From Ruminococcus sp. (lineage in GTDB: Bacteria; Bacillota; Clostridia; Oscillospirales; Ruminococcaceae), in assembly GCA_003488415.1 (NCBI GenBank), contig DNLQ01000234.1, forward strand, positions 1 to 22,388: DNA of 22,388 nt, given 5' to 3'. The number at the start of each line of letters is the position of its first letter. Positions within the stretch are counted from its first letter, which is position 1. A model generated the notes under the pieces. The model searched no databases and had not been told where the DNA came from. It saw only the letters and a program-made list of their open reading frames with translations. Positions 1-7,913 of this stretch are shown here, one piece after another. A program made the translations under genes and the position numbers.

Positions 1-658
1 TGCCGTCCTTGATGAAGATCACACGGCTTGCATAGCTTGCGGTAAAGCTGTCGTGAGTGACCATCATAATGGTAGCGCTGCACTCCTTGTTGAGGTAGGA
101 GAAGCGCTCCAGAAGCAGCTTTGCCGACTTTGAGTCAAGAGCGCCTGTAGGCTCGTCTGCAAGCACCAGTCTGGGGGAGGTGACGATCGCTCTTGCAGAG
201 GCAACTCTCTGCTTCTGACCGCCGGACATCTGATAGGGATACTTTTTCAGAACATCGGTTATGCCGAGCTGCCCTGCCACAGTGTTCACAGCCTTGTCGA
301 TCTCTGCGGCAGACTTCTTCTGTATTGAAAGAGCAAGAGCGATATTCTCATATGCCGTAAGAGTGTCCAGCAGGTTGAAATCCTGGAAGATGAAGCCCAG
401 TTTCTCTCTGCGGAAGCGGTTGAGTTCCCTTCCCTTTAGAGCAGTGATGTCGGTATTCTCAAGGAAGATGTGACCTGCTGTAACACGGTCTATGGTGGAG
501 ATGCAGTTGAGGAGGGTAGTTTTTCCGCTTCCGGATGCTCCCATGATAGCAACGAACTCGCCCTGCTGTACGTTCAATGACAGTCCGTCTATTGCCTTTG
601 TAAGACTTGATTTGTTTCCGTAGTATTTTTCGATCTGCTGAATACTGAGTAATTCCAT
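1..658 (-). CDS. ABC transporter ATP-binding protein, BceA-like (partial, C-terminus outside window)
   Basis: Cytoplasmic ATPase of an antimicrobial-peptide (bacitracin/lantibiotic-type) ABC transporter. The 219 visible codons carry Walker A (GASGSGKT, residues 40-47), Q-loop Gln92, the signature MSGGQ (144-148), Walker B VLADEP followed by TGALDS, and the switch His202 (MVTHDS). The gene continues past base 1, so only the C-terminal end is missing. The start is ATG at 658, preceded by AGAAAGGAG. It lies 97 bp downstream of the kinase gene with its own promoter and an operator-like inverted repeat in between. In Bce systems the permease (BceB) normally follows and would be just outside the window. 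Motifs and context are seen; the substrate class is inferred from the BceRS-BceAB architecture. A LolD- or MacB-like exporter ATPase is the main alternative, but the adjacent two-component pair makes that less likely. Confidence 0.93.
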   Translation of the reverse strand, partial: MELLSIQQIEKYYGNKSSLTKAIDGLSLNVQQGEFVAIMGASGSGKTTLLNCISTIDRVTAGHIFLENTDITALKGRELNRFRREKLGFIFQDFNLLDTLTAYENIALALSIQKKSAAEIDKAVNTVAGQLGITDVLKKYPYQMSGGQKQRVASARAIVTSPRLVLADEPTGALDSKSAKLLLERFSYLNKECSATIMMVTHDSFTASYASRVIFIKDG

Positions 659-682
659 AGTAACAGCTCCTTTCTGTGATCT

Positions 683-711
683 ATTATACAGTATCTGAGT
701 AATGCTGTCGC
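683..711 (-). promoter_or_regulatory. Sigma-A-type promoter for the BceA-like ATPase gene
   Basis: On the minus strand the -35 is GCGACA (711-706) and the -10 is a perfect TATAAT (688-683), separated by 17 bp. It lies in the 97-bp gap between the kinase and ATPase genes. The poor -35 next to an upstream inverted repeat fits an activator-dependent promoter. Confidence 0.65.
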
Positions 712-728
712 TGTATTAACCTTACGGT

Positions 729-748
729 ACATTACAATTCTGTAATGT
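729..748. promoter_or_regulatory. Probable BceR-type operator (perfect inverted repeat)
   Basis: The sequence is a perfect dyad, ACATTACA-N4-TGTAATGT. It contains the TNACA-N4-TGTAA pattern known for response regulators of BceRS-like systems. It sits 17 bp upstream of the -35 of the ATPase promoter, the expected place for an activating response regulator. The dyad is seen in the sequence; the assignment to the neighbouring regulator is inferred. Confidence 0.7.
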
Positions 749-755
749 TGAGCTG

Positions 756-1763
756 TTAAACCACATCATGCAGATCGTTTCTGCCGAAGGTAATGATAAT
801 ATCTGTATATTCACCCTTTACGGACTCCGCAGAGATGCAGTGTCCCAGCTTTCCGCAGAGCTGCTTTATAATATACAGTCCCATACCCGTAGACCTTCCG
901 TGAGTCCTTCCGTTCTCTCCGGTAAAGGACTTCTCAAATATGTACGGCAGATCGCTTTCAGGGATGCCTGTTCCGTTGTCACGAAAGTGCAGAACGGTCT
1001 TGTCAGGGAAGTCCTCGGCAGTCACCTTTATCTCAGGCTCACGGTCAGGGGAGAAGTACTTCATGCTGTTGCTGAAAAGCTGACCGAAGATGTAACCGAG
1101 CCATTTTCCGTCAGTCATGACACTGATGCTCAGTCCCTCAGCCGATACTGACACCGACCTTTCCTGAAGCTCCTCACGGTATTTGACGGCAGAGTCTGCA
1201 AAGACACGTTTCAGGTCTGTCTCTTTTATGATATAGTCCTTTTCGGCACTTCCGCTGCGGGCGTAGTACAGTACATTCTCTATAAGACTGTCTATCCGCT
1301 TTACCTGACCGGTGTATCTTGTATTTCCGTCGTTGTGACACATCAGCAGGAGTCCTGCCACGGGCAGCTTTATCTCGTGTACCCACATCTCGATGAACTC
1401 CCTGAACTGCACATTTTCGTTCCTGTACTCAGTGATGTGCTCATACATGGATCTATCCGCATCACGTATCACATCGCAAAGAATATCTCCTTCCGGGAAA
1501 CCCGGATCTTCCAGCATCTCTGAAATAAGGTATTTCTGATCCAGTTCCTGGATATTGCTCCGGAGCTTCCCGTAGAACCGCATCCTTCGTATCAGCGGCG
1601 GAAGCTCAGCGGCAGTCACGGTGAGCAGCATTATGACAGTAATTATCACCGCAGCCTGGGTTTGTATATGGAATGCCCCCATAAACAGCAGTGCCATTAT
1701 CCAGCCGCCTGCATATGTAAGGTAAGCAGGCAGACGTCCCTTTATGTATTCGCTCAGCTTCAT
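756..1763 (-). CDS. Sensor histidine kinase, BceS-like (intramembrane-sensing)
   Basis: Membrane kinase of 335 residues that phosphorylates the response regulator encoded just upstream. Two closely spaced transmembrane segments (about 14-33 and 36-55) are joined by only a few residues, so there is no extracellular sensor domain. This is the hallmark of Bce-type intramembrane-sensing kinases, which take their signal from the partner transporter. The phospho-acceptor is His129 in VHEIKLPV. The N box has Asn232 (FSNSMKYF), followed by the G1 motif DNGTGI (262-267) and G2 GMGL (293-296). The ATG overlaps the regulator's stop as ATGA, so the two are translationally coupled. The sensed peptide cannot be told from sequence. 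Confidence 0.93.
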   Translation of the reverse strand: MKLSEYIKGRLPAYLTYAGGWIMALLFMGAFHIQTQAAVIITVIMLLTVTAAELPPLIRRMRFYGKLRSNIQELDQKYLISEMLEDPGFPEGDILCDVIRDADRSMYEHITEYRNENVQFREFIEMWVHEIKLPVAGLLLMCHNDGNTRYTGQVKRIDSLIENVLYYARSGSAEKDYIIKETDLKRVFADSAVKYREELQERSVSVSAEGLSISVMTDGKWLGYIFGQLFSNSMKYFSPDREPEIKVTAEDFPDKTVLHFRDNGTGIPESDLPYIFEKSFTGENGRTHGRSTGMGLYIIKQLCGKLGHCISAESVKGEYTDIIITFGRNDLHDVV

Positions 1764-2422
1764 TTCAGTACATACCCCTGTTTCTTGCGAGTCTCAATAG
1801 CCTCCGGCATACCCAGTTCTGCGAGCTTGCTCCTCAGTCTGCTGATATTCACCGACAGAGCATTGTCGTTTACGAATTCATCGTTGTCCCAGAGTGCGGT
1901 CATCAGGTCGTCACGGGTGACTATCTCTCTCTGACGGTCGAGCAGGAGCTGGAAGATTATCATTTCATTCTTGGTGAGTACGGTATCCTTTCCGCTCCGT
2001 GAGAGAGTCCCGCTTACAGTGCTTACCTGTATATCGTGATAGCTCCGGGCTGCTGATACCTTTTCTGTACGCTTCAGTACTGCCGAGATACGCAGGAGCA
2101 GTATGGTGGGATTGTACGGCTTGGTGATATAGTCATCTGCGCCGTAGCTCATGGAAAGGACTTCGTCAAGCTCTGAGGTGCGGCTGGTGAGCATAATGAC
2201 CGGAGTATCACAGCTATTCCGGAACTCCCGGAGCAGATTCTCTCCGCTGAGGCCGGGAAGGGTGATGTCGAGCAGTACAAGGTCAGCTCCGGAAGCCTTC
2301 ATCTGCTCCGGAACTCCGGTGAAGTCAGAGACAGCAGAAGGTTCATAGCCGGAATTTGCAAGAAGTGTGGAAAGCTCCTGACGTATTGAGATATCGTCTT
2401 CTATAATAAGTATCTTTTTCAT
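1760..2422 (-). CDS. Response regulator, OmpR/PhoB family, BceR-like
   Basis: DNA-binding response regulator of 220 residues. The receiver domain (about 1-115) has the acidic pocket EDD (8-10), phospho-acceptor Asp52 in LLDITLPG, Thr79 and Lys101 (TKPY). A winged-helix effector domain follows (about 127-218, with the typical NALSVNISRLRSKL recognition region). The start ATG at 2422 has a GGAGG site about 6 nt upstream. It is the first gene of the kinase operon (4-bp ATGA overlap) and has its own consensus promoter. The family context predicts that it activates the downstream transporter promoter through the inverted repeat at 729-748. Signal and target are inferred; the fold is certain. Confidence 0.94.
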   Translation of the reverse strand: MKKILIIEDDISIRQELSTLLANSGYEPSAVSDFTGVPEQMKASGADLVLLDITLPGLSGENLLREFRNSCDTPVIMLTSRTSELDEVLSMSYGADDYITKPYNPTILLLRISAVLKRTEKVSAARSYHDIQVSTVSGTLSRSGKDTVLTKNEMIIFQLLLDRQREIVTRDDLMTALWDNDEFVNDNALSVNISRLRSKLAELGMPEAIETRKKQGYVLK

Positions 2423-2456
2423 TTGTATCCTCCGGACAGCTAAGTATTATTCTATA

Positions 2457-2485
2457 ATTATAACATTTTCTCCTGGAATAATCAA
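2457..2485 (-). promoter_or_regulatory. Promoter of the BceRS-like operon
   Basis: Minus-strand TTGATT (2485-2480), 17-bp spacer, TATAAT (2462-2457). The start codon of the response-regulator gene is 35 bp downstream. No inverted repeat like the one at 729-748 was seen here, which fits constitutive expression of the two-component pair. Confidence 0.75.
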
Positions 2486-2615
2486 CTATCGCATATCGTT
2501 GGTTTAATTAAACTTAACTCTTAATCAGCTGTGCGGCAGTTTGTACGAATTTAAGTTTGAATTGCTGTGCAAATGTACAAAAAATGCTGTGATTCATTTT
2601 TATTCAAATAAAGTA

Positions 2616-2644
2616 TTGACATTTTGAATTAAATAGTGTATTAT
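2616..2644 (+). promoter_or_regulatory. Promoter of the GH5-GH5 cellulase gene
   Basis: TTGACA (2616-2621), 17-bp spacer, TATTAT (2639-2644), in a strongly AT-rich stretch. Predicted transcription starts near 2651, leaving an untranslated leader of about 200 nt. Confidence 0.8.
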
Positions 2645-2650
2645 TTAATT

Positions 2651-2851
2651 GCGGATATAAAGAAAATTAATCCGAAATTAAGTAGGACACACTTAAATAG
2701 ATATAGGAGTACATAATACAGGAACTTTCCCTTTCTGCATAGGCAGAGGAGGGTTCAGCGCTTCAGATCCATTATCCGGTCCGGAGCTGAGGCAATATAT
2801 GCGGAGAGTCCTGCACTGCTCTCCGGGGAAAAATTGATGGGAGGAAATTGT
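2651..2851 (+). promoter_or_regulatory. Long 5' leader of the cellulase mRNA with a hairpin before the ribosome site
   Basis: About 200 nt lie between the predicted transcription start and the ATG, with no convincing ORF. A hairpin CGGAGAG (2802-2808) / CTCTCCG (2819-2825) lies 13 nt upstream of the GGGAGG ribosome site (2839-2844). CCGGTCCGG and TCTGC-ATAG-GCAGA are further small self-complementary pieces. No known riboswitch class was recognised; a regulatory role is only suspected. Confidence 0.35.
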
Positions 2852-5659
2852 ATGTCAGAAAGAAGAAGAATGGGAAAGCATATTGTCAGTTTTTCCGCAG
2901 CGGCAGCCTGTCTGCTCGGAACACTGAATATCGCACCTGCTGAGCTGTTTTACAGTACGGCGGCAGATATGAGCGCCTTTTCCATTACGCAGGAGATGAA
3001 GATAGGCTGGAATCTTGGAAACACACTGGATGCCTACAGCACTACTGCAAACGGTCTTGACACTGAGACCTGCTGGGGAAACCCGAAGACAACCAAGGCA
3101 ATGATAGACGCAGTAAAGGCAAAGGGCTTCAATACAGTCCGTGTGCCTACAACATGGTTCCAGCATCTTGACGGAGATAACAACATCGACTCCGCATGGA
3201 TGGCAAGAGTCAAGGAAGTAGTGGATTACGCTATTGACAATGATATGTACGTTATCCTTAACCTGCACCATGAGAACTGGATCGACAGGGCTGACCTGGG
3301 TACAGCCTATGACGAGATAAGACCAAAGTTCATAAAGGTCTGGACTCAGATAGCTGAGGCATTCAGCAGCTACGATCAGCACCTTATCCTTGAGTCAATG
3401 AACGAACCCAGAGCTAAGGGCACAGATCATGAATGGTGGGGACCTCAGCAGTCTGAGGTGGACACTATCAACAAGCTCAACGCTGATTTCGTAAAAACAA
3501 TAAGAAGTATTGATTCACCCTATAAGGATTCAAGACTCCTTATGATACCCGGTTACTGTGCATCATCCGATTCTACAATGACATCAAAGATAGATGTTCC
3601 CCAGGATAATTTTGTTGCAGTATCCATACACGCCTATGTACCGTATGATTTCACAATGAATACAGCCGTAGGCGATCACAGTACCTTTACAGAGGCATAT
3701 TCCGCAAGTCTCCAGCAGACTCTTGAAAGCATGAGGAGTATGTTCATAGCAAAAAATATCCCTGTTGTCATCGGTGAGTTCGGTACTTCAAACTTCAACA
3801 ACACCGAAGCAAGAGTGAAGTGGGCAGAGGCTTATATCAGCACCACAAAGAGCTACGGTATTCCCTGTGTACTCTGGGATAATAATGTTATCAGTTCATC
3901 CGAATCAGCAGGCGAGTGCCACGGCTACCTCAACAGAAGCTCACTCACATGGTACTCAGAGAGCGAGCCCGTTGTTGACAAGATGATGGAGGTACTCGGC
4001 ATAAATTCATCAGGCTGGGGCGGAGAGAAGCAGGGCGTACAGTACGATCACGATGATCTTTCCACCGGCGAGGTGCTTTCCGAGAAGAAGACCACTATCA
4101 GAGCAGAAGATGAACCTGACGGAAACTGCTTCCTCTTTGATGGTACATGGACACCTGTTAAGGACGGTGAGATAGCTATAAAGTATACCGGTGATACTCC
4201 TGTGCTTGCAGTGGTAGATTCCGAATGGGATAACTGGACTGAGATCAAGCCCTACACTACAGACGATGCCAACGGCATTGCTTACTACTCTGTAAAGAAT
4301 ATCGAGGCTGCATGGAGCGGAAGTCTGTCAGACATCGCTCACTACTTCGCAAGGACAAACGGCGTTACAACAATTGAAAAGGCAGTTGCACTTGGCGGAA
4401 GTTCTACCGGCTCACAGCCTTCACAGCCTGCAACAGACGCTCCTTCAACTCCTTCACAGCCTTCAAATCCTTCACAGGAAGCAAATACAGGTTTCCACGT
4501 ATCAGATCAGAAGATACTTGATGCCAACGGAAACGAATTCATCATGCGTGGTGTGAATGTAGCACACGCATGGTACCAGAGCTATACAGAGCAGACTCTC
4601 AAGGCTGCAGCTGCCAAGGGCTGCAATACAGTACGTGTGGTATGTGCTGACGGCGGTCAGTGGACTAAGACCTCTGCATCCGATCTCCAGAAGATCATTG
4701 GCTGGTGCAAGGAGAACAAGCTGGTATGCGTACTGGAAGCACACGACGCTACAGGAAGCGACAACATTTCAGATGTTGTAGCTGCGGCTGAGTACTGGGC
4801 TTCTATGAAGGATATTCTCAACGCAAACACAGATTACGTTATCCTCAACATCGCTAACGAGTGGGTGGGGACCTGGGACAGCAGCACATGGGCTCAGGGT
4901 AACCAGGAGGCTATCAAGGTAGTCCGTAATGCAGGAATAAAGAACATGATAATGATCGACGCAGCAGGCTGGGGACAGTATGCAAATGCGATCAAGGAGC
5001 AGGGAAAGAACGTATTCAACTCCGATCCTGACAAAAATACAGTATTCTCCATCCACTTCTACGGCACAGCAGGTAAGGACGCTCAGACCATAAAGAACAA
5101 TATTGACGGTGCACTTACATCCGGCGCACCTGTACTTGCAGGTGAGTTCGGCTACAATCACAGCGACGGAGACGTTGACGAGGCGTATCTTATGAGCTAC
5201 TGCGACGAGAAGGGACTCGGCTATCTTGCCTGGTCTTGGAAGGGCAACGGCGGCGGAGTAGAGTACCTCGACCTTGTAAATGACTGGGACGGCAACAGCC
5301 TTACCGAGTGGGGACAGATCTTCTTCGGCGCAATGAAGGGTTCAAAGCCTGCTACAGTATATACAGGCGCAGTATCCCCGCAGCCTGCAACAGATGCTCC
5401 TGTAGTACCTACACAGCCGGAGGTCACAACAATACCCGGAAATAACGGCGATCTGAAACTTGGTGATGCTAACTGCGATACCTATATCAACGTGGCAGAC
5501 GCAGTAACTATCCTTCAGTTTGTTGCAAATCAGGGAAAATACCCTCTTAGCGACCAGGGCAGGAGAAATGCTGACTGCGACGGACAGAACGGTATAACCG
5601 GCAGTGATGCAATAGCTGTACAGCAGTTCGATGCAGGTGTTATCAAGTCCTTTAACTGA
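2852..5659 (+). CDS. Bifunctional GH5 endoglucanase / GH5 beta-mannanase with C-terminal dockerin
   Basis: Secreted cellulosomal enzyme, 935 residues from ATG 2852, chosen because GGGAGG lies 7 nt upstream; an in-frame TTG at 2834 lacks such a site. Modules in order: signal peptide (1 to about 38); first GH5 domain (about 49-385), closest to subfamily 4 endo-beta-glucanases (GWNLGNTLDA, acid/base Glu185 in NEPR, nucleophile Glu309 in IGEFG); a beta-rich module (about 415-515) that may be a carbohydrate-binding domain, possibly CBM80-like; a Ser/Pro/Thr/Gln linker (about 516-546); second GH5 domain (547 to about 830), resembling subfamily 8 bacterial beta-mannanases (EAHDATGSD, Glu670 in NEWVGTW, Glu765 in AGEFG, AWSWKGN); a second linker sharing QPATDAP with the first; dockerin (about 868-931) with loops DANCDTYINVAD and NADCDGQNGITGSD. 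Family assignments are firm; subfamilies and the binding module are from memory of sequence patterns. Confidence 0.95.
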   Translation: MSERRRMGKHIVSFSAAAACLLGTLNIAPAELFYSTAADMSAFSITQEMKIGWNLGNTLDAYSTTANGLDTETCWGNPKTTKAMIDAVKAKGFNTVRVPTTWFQHLDGDNNIDSAWMARVKEVVDYAIDNDMYVILNLHHENWIDRADLGTAYDEIRPKFIKVWTQIAEAFSSYDQHLILESMNEPRAKGTDHEWWGPQQSEVDTINKLNADFVKTIRSIDSPYKDSRLLMIPGYCASSDSTMTSKIDVPQDNFVAVSIHAYVPYDFTMNTAVGDHSTFTEAYSASLQQTLESMRSMFIAKNIPVVIGEFGTSNFNNTEARVKWAEAYISTTKSYGIPCVLWDNNVISSSESAGECHGYLNRSSLTWYSESEPVVDKMMEVLGINSSGWGGEKQGVQYDHDDLSTGEVLSEKKTTIRAEDEPDGNCFLFDGTWTPVKDGEIAIKYTGDTPVLAVVDSEWDNWTEIKPYTTDDANGIAYYSVKNIEAAWSGSLSDIAHYFARTNGVTTIEKAVALGGSSTGSQPSQPATDAPSTPSQPSNPSQEANTGFHVSDQKILDANGNEFIMRGVNVAHAWYQSYTEQTLKAAAAKGCNTVRVVCADGGQWTKTSASDLQKIIGWCKENKLVCVLEAHDATGSDNISDVVAAAEYWASMKDILNANTDYVILNIANEWVGTWDSSTWAQGNQEAIKVVRNAGIKNMIMIDAAGWGQYANAIKEQGKNVFNSDPDKNTVFSIHFYGTAGKDAQTIKNNIDGALTSGAPVLAGEFGYNHSDGDVDEAYLMSYCDEKGLGYLAWSWKGNGGGVEYLDLVNDWDGNSLTEWGQIFFGAMKGSKPATVYTGAVSPQPATDAPVVPTQPEVTTIPGNNGDLKLGDANCDTYINVADAVTILQFVANQGKYPLSDQGRRNADCDGQNGITGSDAIAVQQFDAGVIKSFN

Positions 5660-5698
5660 GCTTGCTTCAAGTTTCACACTTTAACTATACCCTGAGAG

Positions 5699-5728
5699 AA
5701 CCGGAGCAGATGCTCCGGTTTTCTTCTT
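5699..5728 (+). terminator. Intrinsic terminator after the GH5-GH5 gene
   Basis: Perfect 9-bp stem AACCGGAGC / GCTCCGGTT with loop AGAT, followed by a T-rich run (TTCTTCTT). It lies 39 nt after the stop codon. Confidence 0.9.
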
Positions 5729-5775
5729 ATCTTATCCTGAAAGGCAGTGTAATTCTGAATATGCTGTTGCCATGA

Positions 5776-5804
5776 TTGACTTTACAGCCGATTCCGGATA
5801 TAAT
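5776..5804 (+). promoter_or_regulatory. Promoter of the GH53 galactanase gene
   Basis: TTGACT (5776-5781), 17-bp spacer, TATAAT (5799-5804). It lies between the upstream terminator and the GH53 gene, so that gene is its own transcription unit with a short leader of about 30 nt. Confidence 0.82.
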
Positions 5805-5839
5805 AAAGATACAAACAATCTACAAAGGAGGTCTATGAC

Positions 5840-7783
5840 ATGAGATCCAGAAGATTTGCTGCTTTTGCAGCCGCAGTACTGCTCTCCCTCTGGGCAGCAG
5901 ATACAGGCGGAAACTGCTGCATCCCTGAGGCACAGGCTGCTCAGACAGTGACCTATGAACAGCTCGATCCGTCCTTCAACGGCGGAGAACCTATCCGGGG
6001 AGTCGATATCTCCACTATCATCTCACTGGAGAAGTCCGGAGTGAAGTTCTGTGACGAGAACGGCAGGGAACAGGATATTTTCCGCACTCTTGCCGACAGC
6101 GGAGTGAACTACATACGTGTAAGAGTATGGAACGAGCCCTATGACAGCAGCGGTAACGGCTACGGCGGCGGAAACAGTGATGTGTATACCGCAGGACTCA
6201 TCGGAAAGCGTGCGGCAGACTGCGGAATGAAGCTGCTTGTGGACATCCACTATTCGGATTTCTGGGCGGATCCGTCAAAGCAGACACGGCCTAAGTACTG
6301 GGCTCAGCACGATCACAATACACTGAAGAGCGAAATATACAAGTGGACGAGCTGGGTACTTGAATCTGTCACGGAAGCCGGCGGTGACATCGGTATGGTA
6401 CAGGTGGGCAACGAGACACAGTGCTTCTTCTGCGGCGAGAAGGATATGTACAAGATATGCGATTTGTTTTCAAGCGGTGAGAAGGCAGTCCGTGATTTCA
6501 ACAGGGATATCCTTATTTGCCACCACTTTACAAATCCGGATTCGGGAAACTGTGAGTGGTATGCAAAGGTGATGAACGAGTGCGGTCTTGATTACGATGT
6601 CTTTGCAACGTCGTACTATCCCTACTGGCACGGCAGTCTCGGTGATCTTGGGAAGATGCTGAAAACTGTAGGCGACACCTATAACAAGTACGTCATGGTT
6701 GCGGAGACTGCATATCCCTATACCAATGAAGACGGTGACGCCTTCCCCGACTCCGTGACCGAGAACACCAGCAATGCTGTACTTGATTATCCCATATCCG
6801 TGGAAGGTCAGGCACAGTGTATCACGGATGTTTTCAGGACTGTAGCCGAGACCGGAAGTCACGGCATAGGCGTATTCTACTGGGAACCTGCGTGGCTGGG
6901 CTTACAGGGAGCTTCCTACGATAAGCAGAAGGAGAACTGGAACAGATACGGTTCCGGCTGGGCGTCTGATGCTGCGGCGGAGTACGATAAGGACGTTACA
7001 GGTGCAGGCGGCTCAGGCTTTGACAATCAGGCTTTGTTTGATTTCAGCGGCAAGCCTCTGGAGTCGCTGAAGGTGTTTATGAATATCTATCCCCGCAGGG
7101 AGAAGATGCCTCAGATAAACTATTCCGAAGTTGCTGAAGGCACATACCGTATCAGGAACGTGCGGACGGGAAGATACCTCACCGTAGAAGGAGGAGAGGC
7201 ATCGGATGGCGCAGGAGTAGTGCAGTACACCGCAGACGGCGCTGCTGACTATAACAGCTGGTACGTTGAGCCTGACGGCAGAGGTGCATACAGCATACGT
7301 TCGGCAGCAGGAGATAAGGGACTCGTTCTCGACTTCGCAGATAATGGCATCGTCCTTTCTTCGCCAGGGGGAGCTTCCTCGCAGAGCTTCCGGTTTTCTG
7401 AGTCCGGTGAAGGTATGATGATACTTTCCGGTACTGACAGCAGCGGTGCGTTAGGTGTTGGTGAGGATGATGACGGAGCTGCGGCTGAAAAGCATTCACG
7501 CAGCGGAAGTGCTGAACAGGAATGGGTGCTTGAGCCGGTGGAGAGGTTCCGCATCACCGGAGACCTGAACGGCGACGGCTGTGTGAACGCCTTTGACCTG
7601 GTGTATCTCAGGGGACGCTTAGCAGCAGAGTCCGGCGGAGAAGACGGCGACCTCAACAGCGACGGTGCAGTGAATATCGCCGACCTTACAACTATGGAGC
7701 GATTCCTTCTCGGCAGGGGCGGTTTCCGTGAGCCGACTCACGGAACACCTGCAAATACTGTTTTCCCGGTGAAGCGCAGATGA
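5840..7783 (+). CDS. GH53 arabinogalactan endo-beta-1,4-galactanase with ricin-like module and dockerin
   Basis: Secreted enzyme of 647 residues that cleaves beta-1,4-galactan side chains of pectin (family GH53). Start ATG 5840 follows AAAGGAGG by 8 nt. Order: signal peptide (1 to about 34, ending near AQAAQ); GH53 catalytic domain (about 52-420) with IRGVDIS at its start, VRVWNEP, acid/base Glu192 in VQVGNET and nucleophile Glu289 in MVAETAYPYT; a ricin-B / CBM13-like beta-trefoil (about 433-572; GTYRIRNVRTGRYL, QEWVLEPV); dockerin (about 574-633) with two canonical calcium loops, DLNGDGCVNAFD and DLNSDGAVNIAD; then a basic tail ending PVKRR. It is flanked by its own promoter and terminator. 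The dockerin differs clearly from that of the upstream GH5-GH5 protein. The binding specificity of the ricin-like module is unknown. Confidence 0.94.
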   Translation: MRSRRFAAFAAAVLLSLWAADTGGNCCIPEAQAAQTVTYEQLDPSFNGGEPIRGVDISTIISLEKSGVKFCDENGREQDIFRTLADSGVNYIRVRVWNEPYDSSGNGYGGGNSDVYTAGLIGKRAADCGMKLLVDIHYSDFWADPSKQTRPKYWAQHDHNTLKSEIYKWTSWVLESVTEAGGDIGMVQVGNETQCFFCGEKDMYKICDLFSSGEKAVRDFNRDILICHHFTNPDSGNCEWYAKVMNECGLDYDVFATSYYPYWHGSLGDLGKMLKTVGDTYNKYVMVAETAYPYTNEDGDAFPDSVTENTSNAVLDYPISVEGQAQCITDVFRTVAETGSHGIGVFYWEPAWLGLQGASYDKQKENWNRYGSGWASDAAAEYDKDVTGAGGSGFDNQALFDFSGKPLESLKVFMNIYPRREKMPQINYSEVAEGTYRIRNVRTGRYLTVEGGEASDGAGVVQYTADGAADYNSWYVEPDGRGAYSIRSAAGDKGLVLDFADNGIVLSSPGGASSQSFRFSESGEGMMILSGTDSSGALGVGEDDDGAAAEKHSRSGSAEQEWVLEPVERFRITGDLNGDGCVNAFDLVYLRGRLAAESGGEDGDLNSDGAVNIADLTTMERFLLGRGGFREPTHGTPANTVFPVKRR

Positions 7784-7788
7784 TCCGG

Positions 7789-7818
7789 AAGTGCAGGGAA
7801 CTCCCCCTGCACTTTTTT
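7789..7818 (+). terminator. Intrinsic terminator after the GH53 gene
   Basis: Perfect 10-bp stem AAGTGCAGGG / CCCTGCACTT, 6-nt loop, then a T run to 7818. It starts 5 nt after the stop codon. Confidence 0.92.
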
Positions 7819-7849
7819 ATTCATTGGGGCAGACTCTACGGAGCGTGGA

Positions 7850-7878
7850 TCGACTGTGCGGCTGCTTTCGGATATAAT
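7850..7878 (+). promoter_or_regulatory. Remnant promoter upstream of the XRE pseudogene
   Basis: TCGACT (7850-7855), 17-bp spacer, TATAAT (7873-7878), followed by a Shine-Dalgarno-like GAGAGGTGAG before ATG 7914. The expression signals appear to have survived although the gene body has not. Confidence 0.5.
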
Positions 7879-7913
7879 GGGTACAGGGAGCAAAAAAACT
7901 GAGAGGTGAGATA

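Noticed and set aside
2834..2851. Upstream in-frame TTG start for the GH5-GH5 gene
   Set aside because: The extra six codons include the Shine-Dalgarno sequence itself, and ATG 2852 has ideal spacing and gives a normal signal peptide.
4374..4556. Extra plus-strand frame across the linker of the GH5-GH5 gene
   Set aside because: It is a product of the repetitive linker DNA read in another frame; there is no ribosome site.
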